Notes: generated from the letters alone by a model not told the origin. 64,000 nucleotides of DNA from Anaerolineae bacterium (GCA_023382655.1 JAHDWK010000011.1:124001-188000), one strand, 5' to 3'; positions 28,834 through 37,764 are shown, counted from the stretch's first letter. Translations and numbers: made by a program.

Positions 28834-29060
28834 ATAGGATTGGGATTATCTGTTTGCTCTTGGGCGGCGTTCAGTTGGTCTGCGTGTTCCTGAGCATCCC
28901 CACCGCGTTCGTAAGCGTCAGGTACAGCCTTCAATATCCAAACCAACGGCCGTCCCTCAACATCTCTCATTTCAACTTCTCGATACACCACGCGCCAGCG
29001 ACTAGAAACAAACGGCCCACGAAAGATGAAATACTCCCTTCTCTCCCCCCCATACTTCAC
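28830..29060 (-). CDS. Small hypothetical protein coupled to the recombinase
   Basis: 76 residues, starting MKYGGERREYFIFRGPFVSS and ending in an Asn/Asp/Gln-rich tail (DAQEHADQLNAAQEQTDN). Its stop overlaps the recombinase start by four bases. The first half is beta-like (FRGPFVSSRWRVVYREVEM). I do not recognise it. The coupling suggests an accessory or directionality role, by inference. Confidence 0.5.
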   Translation of the reverse strand: MKYGGERREYFIFRGPFVSSRWRVVYREVEMRDVEGRPLVWILKAVPDAYERGGDAQEHADQLNAAQEQTDNPNPI

Positions 29061-29230
29061 TCTATCATGCAGAGTATCACTGCGTCAAACCACAAGAGGC
29101 CACCCACTCTTAAAAGAAAACAGGCGCAAGTGCGCAGGCTGGTAAGGGGGGTGTTGGTGGTTTGACGAAGTTCGCAAGTCCATGAATCTTGTCTAAACGT
29201 CGATTGTGCACTAGAGAAAGTAGCAAGAAG

Positions 29231-29602
29231 TCAGTAGATGTTAGGATCCAAACACCATTGTTTCTGTAAGATTCCGTTATTTACTTCTCTCATGCAGTTT
29301 GCATGTGTCCATTCATAACATCGACCAACCGCTTGGGTTCCCGATTTCTGACTCAATTCTCCACCTACTGTTGCTGAACAATAGCTCTGGCATTCTGAAG
29401 AATCAGAACATACTTTCCCTGCATCAGAAGTGGGAGAACTACATTCAGGCTTGCCACTTTTTGAGATTTTAGGATTTGTTATCCATATCCCACCAGTGCG
29501 TTTACACCTAACAACCTGCTCCGTTCCTTTCAAGTAGCTAGATATGATCACTATAGGAATTGAAATGGCGAAGAATATTGTTAATAGTGATTTTAGATTC
29601 AT
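29231..29602 (-). CDS. Membrane-anchored Cys-rich small protein
   Basis: From the ATG at 29602 the product has 123 residues. Residues 1-24 are a signal-anchor (SLLTIFFAISIPIVIISSYL), followed by an exported region with nine Cys (VVRCKR, ECSS, VCSDSSECQSYC, GRCYEW, ANCM, QWCL), which suggests disulphides. The frame is open upstream to a GTG at 29641, so the start is uncertain. The gene is AT-rich. I do not recognise the family; it resembles small eukaryote-like Cys-rich exported proteins. Confidence 0.55.
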   Translation of the reverse strand: MNLKSLLTIFFAISIPIVIISSYLKGTEQVVRCKRTGGIWITNPKISKSGKPECSSPTSDAGKVCSDSSECQSYCSATVGGELSQKSGTQAVGRCYEWTHANCMREVNNGILQKQWCLDPNIY

Positions 29603-29759
29603 TATGAATGCTATTGATAGTAGCATAGTGTATCTAATCACCCGTTACAAGATATGGTCTCAGCTATAGTGAGTAAGACCCCCCGCTAATACCGAAGAAG
29701 ACAGGTGTACGCAACACCCTCTCAACCAAATGTTCAGTCTAGCTACTCCACCACTATTA

Positions 29760-32700
29760 TTACCTAGAGACAATTGGTAAATAGGTTTCATAATGGATGA
29801 CAAAGGTTATCTCTTCAGCGTAGCCATTTGTAGAATTTGCGACCTCATCCCAATAAGTTAGATTCTCTATACTGTAAGTCTCACTTCGACCACCCATATG
29901 AATTGCAGTGATGTTAGCAGTGGTAAAAGTTCGGATAGGTGGGAGTTCTAAATACACCATATTTTCGGTAGCTTGGCCTAATTCAACTTTGTATGAATAG
30001 TCATAATGGTCATTTTCAAAAACAAGATCAACACTTAACTCAGCTCCTTCTACAGGAATTCCATTTTCATTTTCTACATTAACTTTGATGTAAGCGTTTT
30101 CCACTATGGGTGTGTTCCTACGATTCGGCCTTCCACCCCAGCCTGGTTCTTCACCGGGATTCCATAGATGATTTCCAGTATCAGCAAAAAAACCATGTAC
30201 AGCGAATAATGCATCAATATTAGCGTCTGTGAGTAATGTGCCATCCTCGTTTGTTAGGGTTGCTTCTTTTAAAGCCACGTAGACGTCGCGCATATCATTC
30301 AAACTATTATTTGACGTAGTCTGGCCAATAACACTCCAGATGCTATCCAAATCAAGATCGACGCTATCAACATCATCAGACTCTTTAGGATCATAAAGAT
30401 CCCACAATAAACTCGCAACTGCGAACTCCTCACGATTACTAGGGTTGTTTTCTGGAAATTCGTCCCAAACTTGCCAGTTAAGTTCAAGTGAGATAGGGAA
30501 ACAATTTAGCACGTAAACGTAAGGACTCCGTTCTCCTAGAACGTCAGATAGGACAGCAGGCCAAAATTCTGCCCAACCTTCAGTCCACGAATCATCTGTT
30601 GTAGAGTTATTATATCCACCATGGTTTTCCTCAATTCCAGCTAGAGGAGGTATTCCAATGGAAACATTCATCAAATGGTGAAAACTCTCATGCCACTCTC
30701 TGTTCATTGGCCGGCTACATTTATTGAGGTCGGGTTGATAACCACTAATATCGGCCCCTACTTCAATAGATTGAGAAACAGGATCATATCCTGCCCCAGT
30801 TGTGGTGAGAACGTATCCCCAAATAATGTTCACAGCTTGAAAATTCGATAGATTCAGTTCGTTGATTGCAAAATGCTCCACCTGATTTGCGTGATAATAC
30901 ATTATCGCAAGATCATCTAAATTTTCATTCGGGATAGGGGCTGATATGAGACTATTATCTGAAAAGTCAATATCTTTTACAGTTGATGGAGTGCCTATTA
31001 CAGAGAAAGGTTCCGTTTCGGCACTAACTAACAAACCGTCATTCCCATACTGTATTTGTTTCCTATTAGAACCATCCTGCAATATTACTCGTACCCTATA
31101 AGTGCTTGCAGGTAACACATCATCGAACTCATAAATACCCTCAGAGTTACTCGTCGTGGTTCTAGTATAGGTGCCTTGTCCATCTACTAATAATCCTACA
31201 AACACATCTGAAAGGGGATGTCCGTGCCCATCTGTCACTTGGCCGGAGATCATATGATCATCCGAGGGTAAAGCGCAGAAAGCGATCACATCCATATTAG
31301 TGGCATCGTGTCCCATTGCATGTTGTCCCACAACACCTGTACCAGGGTAGAATGAGGCATCATCTTCATGTGCGGATGTTTCCCCGATATTGTTATATGT
31401 GACATCTGAGGAACGGACACTGTCACAGTCAAGTATGTTACCAGCACTGTCGAGTTTGAGAATGAATGATTTCGAATCACCGGAATTTGGCCCTCCAGTA
31501 TACCCAACAACAAAAACACCACCATCTGTAGTGGGAATTGCTTGTGTTGCCCTATCTTCAACATCAGAAGAACCATATTCTATTTGCCAAGCCATCTGCC
31601 CCTGCATATTGAATTTCGCAATCCAAGCATTATTGCTAACAAAATCATCTCGTGAGCCACTGGCAATAAAATAAGTTCCATCTTCAGACACTCTAATTGA
31701 ATTGATTTTGTGTCTATATATGTCAGGGGATATCAATTGCCACTCAACAGTTAAGTTTTCAGAGAGTTTAACAATCCACGGTGCCACGAAAAACGGACCA
31801 CTCGAATTTGTGTAACCGTAGTAACCTGAGACAATGAACCCATCTCCTGGTACTTTCTGAATGTTATCAAAGATATATGCGTCATACGTATCTGGCCCCA
31901 TGAATGCCCTCTTTTCGACCAGATTCCCACCTAAATCAAACTTACCTATCCAAGCTCTATGCTCATTTGTATAAAATGGTACAAACTCATACACATATCC
32001 AACAGCGTAATAGTACCCGTTGTCATAGATGACATCGTCAAGCGACCTCGAATATTGCACACTACTTTTCCATTCAATTTCACCATTCTGGTTAACTTTA
32101 ACGAGTCCTACCCACTGAGAATTAGCACGGTTGGTAGCTATCATGTGATCATCAACACCATAAATCGCACGGGTGAATTCTATCTCATCACTTCCAAAGT
32201 ATTTCTTGGTAATGTATTGACCTGTTTGAGTTAACTGGACTATGAGAGTCTCTATCTCACTTTCGTCAATGGAGGTTGTCTTTGCAATAAAGGTATAATT
32301 GTCATCGTTAGGTGTGGTTGATACAGGAACGATGCTTTTAAAACTTGTTGGATAAGTCGAGTTGTAATCATAGTATTTTGTTTGCATCTCAAGATTACCA
32401 TCTGCATCAAGTTTTGCAATCCAAGCATCGCTCCCACCAACCCCATTTGGCCCAACTTCACCAATAATGAAAAATCCTCCATCGCTAGTCTGTTTTGCGT
32501 CCATTACACGAATATAGCCAGAAGGGAGGCTAAGTTCTCTATAAAATTGGTTGCTTTGTGCAGCGGTTTGATTAGCGATCACATCACTGTTTTGGTCAAG
32601 TTTCATGACAAATGGATCTGCTCTATCAACAGCGTTTGGTCCAATCTCATCCCCAACTATGTACCCCTCATCACTTGTTTGTTCGAAATCATTGAAGCGA

Positions 32701-32867
32701 ATTGTTCTATTAGCATTAGTGTATTCCGAATATAAGAATTCTGTTCTAACTGCACCGTAGGTCTTTTTCAGCAAAGGGCTTGCTGATAAAGAATAAGCTG
32801 TTAGGAACAAAGTGATAATGATGAGCAAGGCTAAGAGCAAAAAGAATTTTTTGTTATTGTCAGACAT
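29760..32867 (-). CDS. Secreted beta-repeat protein with HExxH metalloprotease-like domain
   Basis: The ATG at 32867 is chosen because GGAGGTGA lies 4 bases upstream; the product has 1035 residues. A signal peptide (LLLALLIIITLFLTAYSL) opens it. Residues about 30-470 contain repeats of the form DGGFFIIGEVG and WIAKLDADGN, a delta-60-like beta-propeller. A carboxypeptidase-regulatory fold follows (SGQVTDGHGHPLSDVFVG). A WHESFHHL motif (HExxH) with a downstream EGWAEFW (third ligand Glu) suggests a gluzincin peptidase. The C-terminus ends in ETYLPIVSR, as in other Chloroflexota exported proteins. Probable extracellular protease. Confidence 0.78.
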   Translation of the reverse strand: MSDNNKKFFLLLALLIIITLFLTAYSLSASPLLKKTYGAVRTEFLYSEYTNANRTIRFNDFEQTSDEGYIVGDEIGPNAVDRADPFVMKLDQNSDVIANQTAAQSNQFYRELSLPSGYIRVMDAKQTSDGGFFIIGEVGPNGVGGSDAWIAKLDADGNLEMQTKYYDYNSTYPTSFKSIVPVSTTPNDDNYTFIAKTTSIDESEIETLIVQLTQTGQYITKKYFGSDEIEFTRAIYGVDDHMIATNRANSQWVGLVKVNQNGEIEWKSSVQYSRSLDDVIYDNGYYYAVGYVYEFVPFYTNEHRAWIGKFDLGGNLVEKRAFMGPDTYDAYIFDNIQKVPGDGFIVSGYYGYTNSSGPFFVAPWIVKLSENLTVEWQLISPDIYRHKINSIRVSEDGTYFIASGSRDDFVSNNAWIAKFNMQGQMAWQIEYGSSDVEDRATQAIPTTDGGVFVVGYTGGPNSGDSKSFILKLDSAGNILDCDSVRSSDVTYNNIGETSAHEDDASFYPGTGVVGQHAMGHDATNMDVIAFCALPSDDHMISGQVTDGHGHPLSDVFVGLLVDGQGTYTRTTTSNSEGIYEFDDVLPASTYRVRVILQDGSNRKQIQYGNDGLLVSAETEPFSVIGTPSTVKDIDFSDNSLISAPIPNENLDDLAIMYYHANQVEHFAINELNLSNFQAVNIIWGYVLTTTGAGYDPVSQSIEVGADISGYQPDLNKCSRPMNREWHESFHHLMNVSIGIPPLAGIEENHGGYNNSTTDDSWTEGWAEFWPAVLSDVLGERSPYVYVLNCFPISLELNWQVWDEFPENNPSNREEFAVASLLWDLYDPKESDDVDSVDLDLDSIWSVIGQTTSNNSLNDMRDVYVALKEATLTNEDGTLLTDANIDALFAVHGFFADTGNHLWNPGEEPGWGGRPNRRNTPIVENAYIKVNVENENGIPVEGAELSVDLVFENDHYDYSYKVELGQATENMVYLELPPIRTFTTANITAIHMGGRSETYSIENLTYWDEVANSTNGYAEEITFVIHYETYLPIVSR

Positions 32868-33081
32868 TTCGTCACCTCCGGTATTTTTGATAGCACAAAC
32901 GAGTGAGCGTTTTCTGTGTGTACTCAAATTACTTTGACGAACATGTGTAAACCTTCAATGGATTGGGTGGAGTATACTGGCTTGAAGTGATTTACGCTGA
33001 TGGATAGTATAATGGAAAGTAGAAGATATTAACATTAGAAAGAGGGGTTTTACTTGCAGAAACTTCTGCCGATAATTCTAA

Positions 33082-33663
33082 TCATTCGCGTTTCTGCCTA
33101 TATTTTCTTCGCAACTCAGCGATAATCTCTTCCGCCCGTCCGGGATAGCTTTCTGAATTCGCAAACTCATCCAAAAAACTGACATCAGGAAATACCCGCT
33201 TGAAAACCTGTTGATATGCCGCTACTGCATCCAATTGAAGTGGAAGTGCTTGGCTGACGGCGCAAAACATACAACAAAGTTCAGCATCCGTGGCTGCTTC
33301 CAAGTCTTTCTTTCGCAAGTCTCCATTAGCCTGGGCAATTCTGGTGACAATTTCTTTGACATGGGCACGGTATAAATGGGAGGTGTTAGGTTCTAATATT
33401 GGTGACGGCCGTAAATACTTAAAGCTATTCCAAATTTCATCTGCTTTGTGAGGATAGCTTTCTTGTGCCTTCAATATCTCCTCCTCAGCAATCTCCATAC
33501 GCTCAAAAACGGTTCTTACGGTTGGGGCCAGTTCTCCCAACAAATTAAGCATGGCCTCTTTACTGGCCTGGTGTTCTGCATTTGCGGCGGGCTGTAATTC
33601 GGGTTGCCTGCGCCGGAGTAAATAATCGAGTGATAGCTGGTGATTTTCCCCCTCTTTTGTCAT
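33082..33663 (-). CDS. Hypothetical helical protein (193 aa)
   Basis: The start at 33663 (MTKEGENHQLSLDYLL) is favoured because the frame upstream overlaps the -35 box of the divergent toxin-antitoxin promoter. The product is helical and soluble (LNLLGELAPTVRTVFERM, EEEILKAQESYPHKADE, YQQVFKRVFPDV). The phrase SYPxxAxEI occurs twice (ESYPHKADEIW and ESYPGRAEEII), hinting at an internal repeat. No motif is recognised. Confidence 0.6.
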   Translation of the reverse strand: MTKEGENHQLSLDYLLRRRQPELQPAANAEHQASKEAMLNLLGELAPTVRTVFERMEIAEEEILKAQESYPHKADEIWNSFKYLRPSPILEPNTSHLYRAHVKEIVTRIAQANGDLRKKDLEAATDAELCCMFCAVSQALPLQLDAVAAYQQVFKRVFPDVSFLDEFANSESYPGRAEEIIAELRRKYRQKRE

Positions 33664-33705
33664 GGCATGAATTGAGTATTTCAATCCTACCACATGGATT
33701 GTTAC

Positions 33706-33741
33706 TTGACATAAATGCACAGCTATCTTAATATGTACATA
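33706..33741 (+). promoter_or_regulatory. Consensus promoter and operator of the toxin-antitoxin pair
   Basis: TTGACA (33706-33711) and TAATAT (33729-33734) are 17 bases apart. TATGTACATA (33732-33741) is a perfect palindrome overlapping the -10 box. The expected transcript start (about 33741) is only a few bases before the ATG at 33744, so the message is nearly leaderless. The palindrome is a likely antitoxin operator. Confidence 0.7.
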
Positions 33742-33743
33742 CT

Positions 33744-34043
33744 ATGCAAGTTGTACAAGTTGCGTCAGATAAGCAGATAGGAATCGCTAAAGCTCGTCAA
33801 AAATTCGGGAACATCGTGGAAAGCGTTCAATATGGTGGTGAGGCATTTGTCATCAGCCGAAATGGAAAACCGGTGGCTGCTGTTGTACCAGTGCGCGTCT
33901 TAGAGCAATATCAAAGAGAACGTGAGGAGTTATTTGGTCTCATCGAGCGAGTCCAGGCAGTCAATCAAAATGCTGACCCCGATGAGGTGATGTACGATGT
34001 ATTGGAAGCGCAACAAGGGCTGCGTGGCAAACAACAACTATGA
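33744..34043 (+). CDS. Phd/YefM-type antitoxin
   Basis: 99 residues. The N-terminal domain has the Phd fold pattern (QIGIAKARQKFGNIVESVQYGG, AFVISRNGKPVAAVVPVRVL), used to bind operator DNA. The C-terminal third (VQAVNQNADPDEVMYDVLEA) is acidic and would wrap the toxin. The stop overlaps the toxin start by four bases. The gene has no ribosome site, consistent with a leaderless message. Palindromic operator overlap suggests autorepression. Confidence 0.88.
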   Translation: MQVVQVASDKQIGIAKARQKFGNIVESVQYGGEAFVISRNGKPVAAVVPVRVLEQYQREREELFGLIERVQAVNQNADPDEVMYDVLEAQQGLRGKQQL

Positions 34044-34474
34044 GGATAGTGCCTGATGCAAATGTTTTTGTGAGCGCCCTTATCTCCCCCACTGGCAAGT
34101 CAGCCGCAATACTTAAACTCTGGAAAAAGGGCAAAGTTGAGGTAGTAACCTCACCTGCAATTATTGATGAAATTGCACGGGTGACGAGTTACCGCAAACT
34201 CAAAAAGTATGCCCGCGTAAACAAAGAAGGGAAACGATTTGCCAGGCTTCTTGCCAAACAGACCATCCGAGTGAACCCGCCTTCTACCATTAACGTCGTC
34301 AAGAGCGACGAAAGTGATAACCGATATATTGAGTGTGCCTATTTCGGCAAAGCACAATTCATCGTCACTGGTGATTCCCACTTGCTTGAACTTAAAAAAT
34401 ACAAAGGCATCTACATTGTCAATCCAGCGAGTCTCCTTACCATCATTCAGCTTGAAAAGAGTAAGAAAGTGTAG
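34040..34474 (+). CDS. PIN-domain toxin (COG1569 type)
   Basis: 144 residues covering one PIN domain: VPDANVFVSALIS (first Asp), SPAIIDEIARV (Glu), SDESDNRYIECA (Asp) and VTGDSHLL (last Asp). All four acidic positions of the metal site are present, so it should be an active RNase. The ATG overlaps the antitoxin stop (ATGA), a typical antitoxin-first order. The pair could stabilise the island. Confidence 0.9.
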   Translation: MRIVPDANVFVSALISPTGKSAAILKLWKKGKVEVVTSPAIIDEIARVTSYRKLKKYARVNKEGKRFARLLAKQTIRVNPPSTINVVKSDESDNRYIECAYFGKAQFIVTGDSHLLELKKYKGIYIVNPASLLTIIQLEKSKKV

Positions 34475-34478
34475 GGAT

Positions 34479-34814
34479 TCAATACTCCTCTGGAAGCAAT
34501 AACGTAGTGACACTTCTATCCCACTCAGTTATCACGTAAATCGTGCTATTTGTATGCAATTTGTAGGCAGAAAATACTCTCAACCCTCTGTCAATTGCGA
34601 ATTTGTTTTGCTCAATGTCTTCTTCGGGTAAATCTCCCCAATCGCCGGTAACGTGTCGGGCTAGAAATTGAACAGGGTGGTGCTCGGCAACTTGCAGTGA
34701 CTGGGCGGCTCCTGGCGTAATGGTGATGCGCCCCAAATTAAACAAAACTTTGGGTATCGTCTCTTTTTCTGGTTGGCTCCCCTTTTCTGAAATGTATCGG
34801 TCTCGTTCGCTCAT
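34479..34814 (-). CDS. Mobile-element-associated small protein (about 111 aa)
   Basis: The start at 34814 (MSERDRYISEKGSQPEKE) is preferred; the frame is open upstream to about 34880. The sequence contains LGRITITPGAAQSL, HVTGDWGDLPEED, LRVFSAYKL and ITEWDRSVTTLLLPEEY. This is a small family I recognise from integrative elements, often annotated merely as hypothetical or plasmid-related. The function is unknown. It ends 5 bases from the PIN gene (convergent) and probably shares a transcript with the gene starting at 35259. Confidence 0.6.
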   Translation of the reverse strand: MSERDRYISEKGSQPEKETIPKVLFNLGRITITPGAAQSLQVAEHHPVQFLARHVTGDWGDLPEEDIEQNKFAIDRGLRVFSAYKLHTNSTIYVITEWDRSVTTLLLPEEY

Positions 34815-34911
34815 AGGTGTTTCTAAAAAGATTAACATGCTGAACAAAATAAAGTCCATACTCGAACCAATAAAGCCCACATAGAGGTGAATGGGGAGTT
34901 TGGCGTTTTTG

Positions 34912-35259
34912 TCATTCTATCTCCTCTTTGAGAGAGTCTTTTGCAGAAGGGAGAGTGCTCCCTGTTTCCTTGATTAGATCAGGTAATCTCGATTCAGCCA
35001 GAGGAAGTTGCTGCCAATCATCTGTCTCTACTCGATTCACGATTATCTCCTCGTCCTCATTCAATGAAATTTCGTATGCACCGATACGAAGGCAGTCATT
35101 TCCGTTAAGTAACAAGTGTGCTCGAACAGCACTTTCTGCCTTTTCCAGTCGAGCCTGGATAATTGGTAACATCCTTCTATTCCACGCCAAGCTGTACACG
35201 GCCCTGCCAGGTGACAAGGTGGTTTCGTATCTACTAGCCGGTGATTGCCGTTCCCCCAT
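34912..35259 (-). CDS. Hypothetical protein (115 aa)
   Basis: The protein starts MGERQSPASRYETTLSPG. The middle is helical (IIQARLEKAESAVRAHLLLNG). A beta segment (DCLRIGAYEISLNEDEEIIVNRV) leads to an acidic tail ending SLKEEIE. It is soluble with no recognised motif. It precedes the mobile-element-associated gene by about 100 bases on the same strand, between the toxin-antitoxin pair and the integrase. Confidence 0.5.
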   Translation of the reverse strand: MGERQSPASRYETTLSPGRAVYSLAWNRRMLPIIQARLEKAESAVRAHLLLNGNDCLRIGAYEISLNEDEEIIVNRVETDDWQQLPLAESRLPDLIKETGSTLPSAKDSLKEEIE

Positions 35260-35441
35260 AGATGGCTTTTAGTCCAGCTTAACACGCAAGTATCAAAGGA
35301 TTCCAGGTCTAAACTTTGCCAGGGTAATCGGTGCAATGTTGCCTGCATTGATGCCCTTTATCTGACAACTAAACGAATGATAAATATAACCTTACAGTAG
35401 GAAAATATCGTCCTTATCCATTCCGCTCACACGTTTGCTTG

Positions 35442-35450
35442 TGGTATAAT
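35442..35450 (+). promoter_or_regulatory. Extended -10 promoter for the integrase
   Basis: TGGTATAAT is a perfect extended -10 element (TGnTATAAT) 83 bases upstream of the integrase start. No good -35 box is present, as usual for extended -10 promoters. Confidence 0.55.
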
Positions 35451-35532
35451 TCCTAGAACAAGTGTTTAGAAAAGGCTTCTCATCATCCTCTGCAATCTTC
35501 CCCAGCCTAAAATAAAAAAGCGAGAGTCAGAA

Positions 35533-36627
35533 ATGACAAGAAAACGCGCAAAAGGTGAAGGCAGCATTTTTTTCGATAGCACCAAAGAACGCTGGTGTGC
35601 AGAAATAACCCTTCCCAACGGCAAGAGGCGCAAAAAGCGAGCAAAAACTCAAAAGGAAGTTCAGGATTGGCTCTTCGAGCAGCGCAAGAGTATGAATTCT
35701 GGCCTCTCTTTCAAAGATGACAAAGTCACATTTGGTGCGTTTCTCACCCGTTATATGGATGAAGTTGCAGCGCATACTCTCAGACCAGGGACGCTCAAGT
35801 CATATCATCATTGGGTTAATGGGCACATAATTCCCGAAATTGGGTACATAAAATTATCTTCTTTACAGCCAGAACACCTGCAAAATCTGTACTCAACTAA
35901 GCTCAATGAAGGATTATCAAAACGCACTGTCCAATATATGCATTCCATCATCCACCGCGCTTTGAATCAGGCCGTCAAATGGCGTGTGATTCCTTATAAT
36001 CCAGCCAGTATGGTGACGCCTCCAAAGCCAAACAAGAAGGAATTTGCCACCTTGTCCGCTAATCAAGCCAAAGCACTTATTGAATCTGTCGAAGATGTAA
36101 GGTGGCGCACAATTTACACAGTTGCTATCCTTATGGGCTTGCGGAAGTCAGAAATTCTTGGCCTGCGGTGGGAAGATATTGATTTCAAAAGAAGCACGGT
36201 AAGTATCAGTAATATCATTTATGAAATCAACGGCACCATCCATTCAGGTGCACCCAAAACCGAACGTTCGCGGCGAACCGTTGCAATGCCTGGTTATGTG
36301 GCCCAATCCTTACTGGAATACCAGGAACTAACGAAACGAAATGCGGGGTTGGTGTTTACCACCTCCACAGGAAATCCTATTTCACAAAGAAATTTGAGCC
36401 GCCACTTTTACGGGGCGTTGGAGAAAGCAGGTTTGCCTCACATTCGATTCCATGATTTGCGTCATACGGCAGCCACTTTGCTTTTGAAGGAAAACGTTCA
36501 TCCAAAAATAGTACAAGAAATGTTAGGTCACTCCTCTATTACCCTAACCCTGGACACGTACAGCCATGTCATGCCCAGTATCCAAAAAGAAGCGGCGGAT
36601 AAGATGGATGGAATCTTTAAAGGTTAG
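35533..36627 (+). CDS. int: Tyrosine integrase of the genomic island
   Basis: 364 residues. An AP2-like arm-binding N-terminus (GEGSIFFDSTKERWCAEITL) is followed by the SAM-like core-binding domain (about 65-165) and the catalytic domain. Catalytic residues are all present: GLRKSEILGLRW (Arg), HDLRHTAATLLL (His, Arg), LGHSSITLTLDTYSHV (His, Tyr). It should be an active phage-type integrase. Its 3' end lies 140 bases from the tRNA-Lys 3' fragment at 36768-36809, the usual place for an integrase next to its attachment site. Confidence 0.95.
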   Translation: MTRKRAKGEGSIFFDSTKERWCAEITLPNGKRRKKRAKTQKEVQDWLFEQRKSMNSGLSFKDDKVTFGAFLTRYMDEVAAHTLRPGTLKSYHHWVNGHIIPEIGYIKLSSLQPEHLQNLYSTKLNEGLSKRTVQYMHSIIHRALNQAVKWRVIPYNPASMVTPPKPNKKEFATLSANQAKALIESVEDVRWRTIYTVAILMGLRKSEILGLRWEDIDFKRSTVSISNIIYEINGTIHSGAPKTERSRRTVAMPGYVAQSLLEYQELTKRNAGLVFTTSTGNPISQRNLSRHFYGALEKAGLPHIRFHDLRHTAATLLLKENVHPKIVQEMLGHSSITLTLDTYSHVMPSIQKEAADKMDGIFKG

Positions 36628-36767
36628 GCGGGTAGCGTAAGGGTAGCGTATAGCCTGAAATTCAATGGACACAATGCACATTTCGGCCTTCAAATATCCT
36701 TTAAAGTCTTTAAACTACTCCTTAAATTCACCTGTTGGCAAGACCACGTTTAGCACATACCAGGTTT

Positions 36768-36809
36768 CTTTTAATCCATTGGTCACAGGTTCGAATCCTG
36801 TATGACCCA
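36768..36809 (+). tRNA. 3' half of tRNA-Lys (UUU), attachment site of the island
   Basis: Bases CTTTTAA (36768-36774) are a Lys-UUU anticodon loop, followed by the 3' stem, variable loop, T arm (CACAGGTTCGAATCCTGTA) and acceptor strand ATGACCC with discriminator A; CCA is not encoded. The sequence 5' of the loop (CAGGTTT) cannot pair with TCCAT, and no GGGTCAT acceptor strand is found upstream. It is therefore a displaced 3' end, the crossover lying in or near the anticodon loop. It marks the right boundary of the integrated island. Confidence 0.8.
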
Positions 36810-36830
36810 CTATCATATCCATCCAGAAGA

Positions 36831-36862
36831 GTCCCATATTTTCTAGTATGGGGCTTTTGTTT
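36831..36862 (+). terminator. Rho-independent terminator after the tRNA fragment
   Basis: GTCCCATA (36831-36838) pairs with TATGGGGC (36847-36854), followed by TTTTGTTTT. It belongs to the original tRNA-Lys gene. Confidence 0.75.
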
Positions 36863-36885
36863 TATAGACAGAAAGTCTGTGACAC

Positions 36886-37752
36886 TTAACTGATTGTCAA
36901 TGTCATGGCCCACAGCAGAATAAAGAGGATGATTTGCCACTTTTTGTGGAGCATGGGCATGAGCACGGCCGTGTACGCAAACAACGAGTGCGTAGCCACA
37001 TAAGGCGTCAGGAAAAAGGTTGACAAAGCCCCAAGTTTGTCATTTTTCCCCCATAATCCAATCCCCAACAAAACCAAGCCAACCGGAATGCCATACGGCC
37101 AGGGGCTGATGTTGAAAAAGGCGTCCAGCACCCATTGGCTGTTTTGCAAAATATGAATGGGCCAAAACCCATAAAAAATAAAGGTGATGAGGGTTAATAC
37201 GGCCGTTGGCGCAATGACCCACCACCGCTGTGGGCTGTGTACCAGATGCACCAACGCCCCCAAACCTAACACCTGTGGTTTCATCGCCATCAGCAATAGA
37301 CCAAGCTGCTGGCGACGCAGTGACTGTTCTTGCAGCAACACGAATCCAACATAAATAAAGGCGTCTATTTGCCCATGCACCACCAGCCGGAAAAAGCCCG
37401 GCGAACACAAAACCAGCAGCATGGTAAATAAGTCAGCGCCATCCCGTTTCAATCCCCAAATGGTTACTAAAATAGAGAGGGTTAACCACAACGCCAGCCC
37501 CCCGGCCACAGAAAACGTGGAAAATGGCACAAGCAACCAGGCCAACCAGGGTGCATTGTTATAAGCATGTGGCCACTCGCCAGCATCGTAAATTTGCAAC
37601 GGCCGTTGCCCGGCAATGTAAAACACCATTTTCCAATCGGTAAAAGCCTGGGGTAAAAAGAAGGAGATGACACGAGCAAAAACAACGGCCGTGAGCAAAA
37701 TTGCCAACGCCAGCACAAAAATCTCGGCCCACTGCCGCCTGTAAAAAGCCAT
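36886..37752 (-). CDS. Multi-pass membrane protein, GT87-like
   Basis: 288 residues with about eight hydrophobic helices, starting MAFYRRQWAEIFVLALAILL. The motif YIAGQRPLQIYD after the first helix resembles the first loop of DUF2029/GT87 polyprenol-phosphate mannosyltransferases, which carry a catalytic Asp there (DWKMVF is present). PWLAWLLVPFS and HGQIDAFIYVGF fit the same family. It may add sugars to lipid or protein at the outer face of the membrane. It is the first core gene right of the island boundary. It lies 48 bases downstream of feoB, with a hairpin between. Confidence 0.65.
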   Translation of the reverse strand: MAFYRRQWAEIFVLALAILLTAVVFARVISFFLPQAFTDWKMVFYIAGQRPLQIYDAGEWPHAYNNAPWLAWLLVPFSTFSVAGGLALWLTLSILVTIWGLKRDGADLFTMLLVLCSPGFFRLVVHGQIDAFIYVGFVLLQEQSLRRQQLGLLLMAMKPQVLGLGALVHLVHSPQRWWVIAPTAVLTLITFIFYGFWPIHILQNSQWVLDAFFNISPWPYGIPVGLVLLGIGLWGKNDKLGALSTFFLTPYVATHSLFAYTAVLMPMLHKKWQIILFILLWAMTLTIS

Positions 37753-37764
37753 GGGACGAATTAT

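Noticed and set aside
36728..36940. Minus-strand frame of 70 codons over the tRNA fragment
   Set aside because: It is the reverse of the tRNA 3' end and spacer; the RIRTCD-like stretch comes from the T arm.
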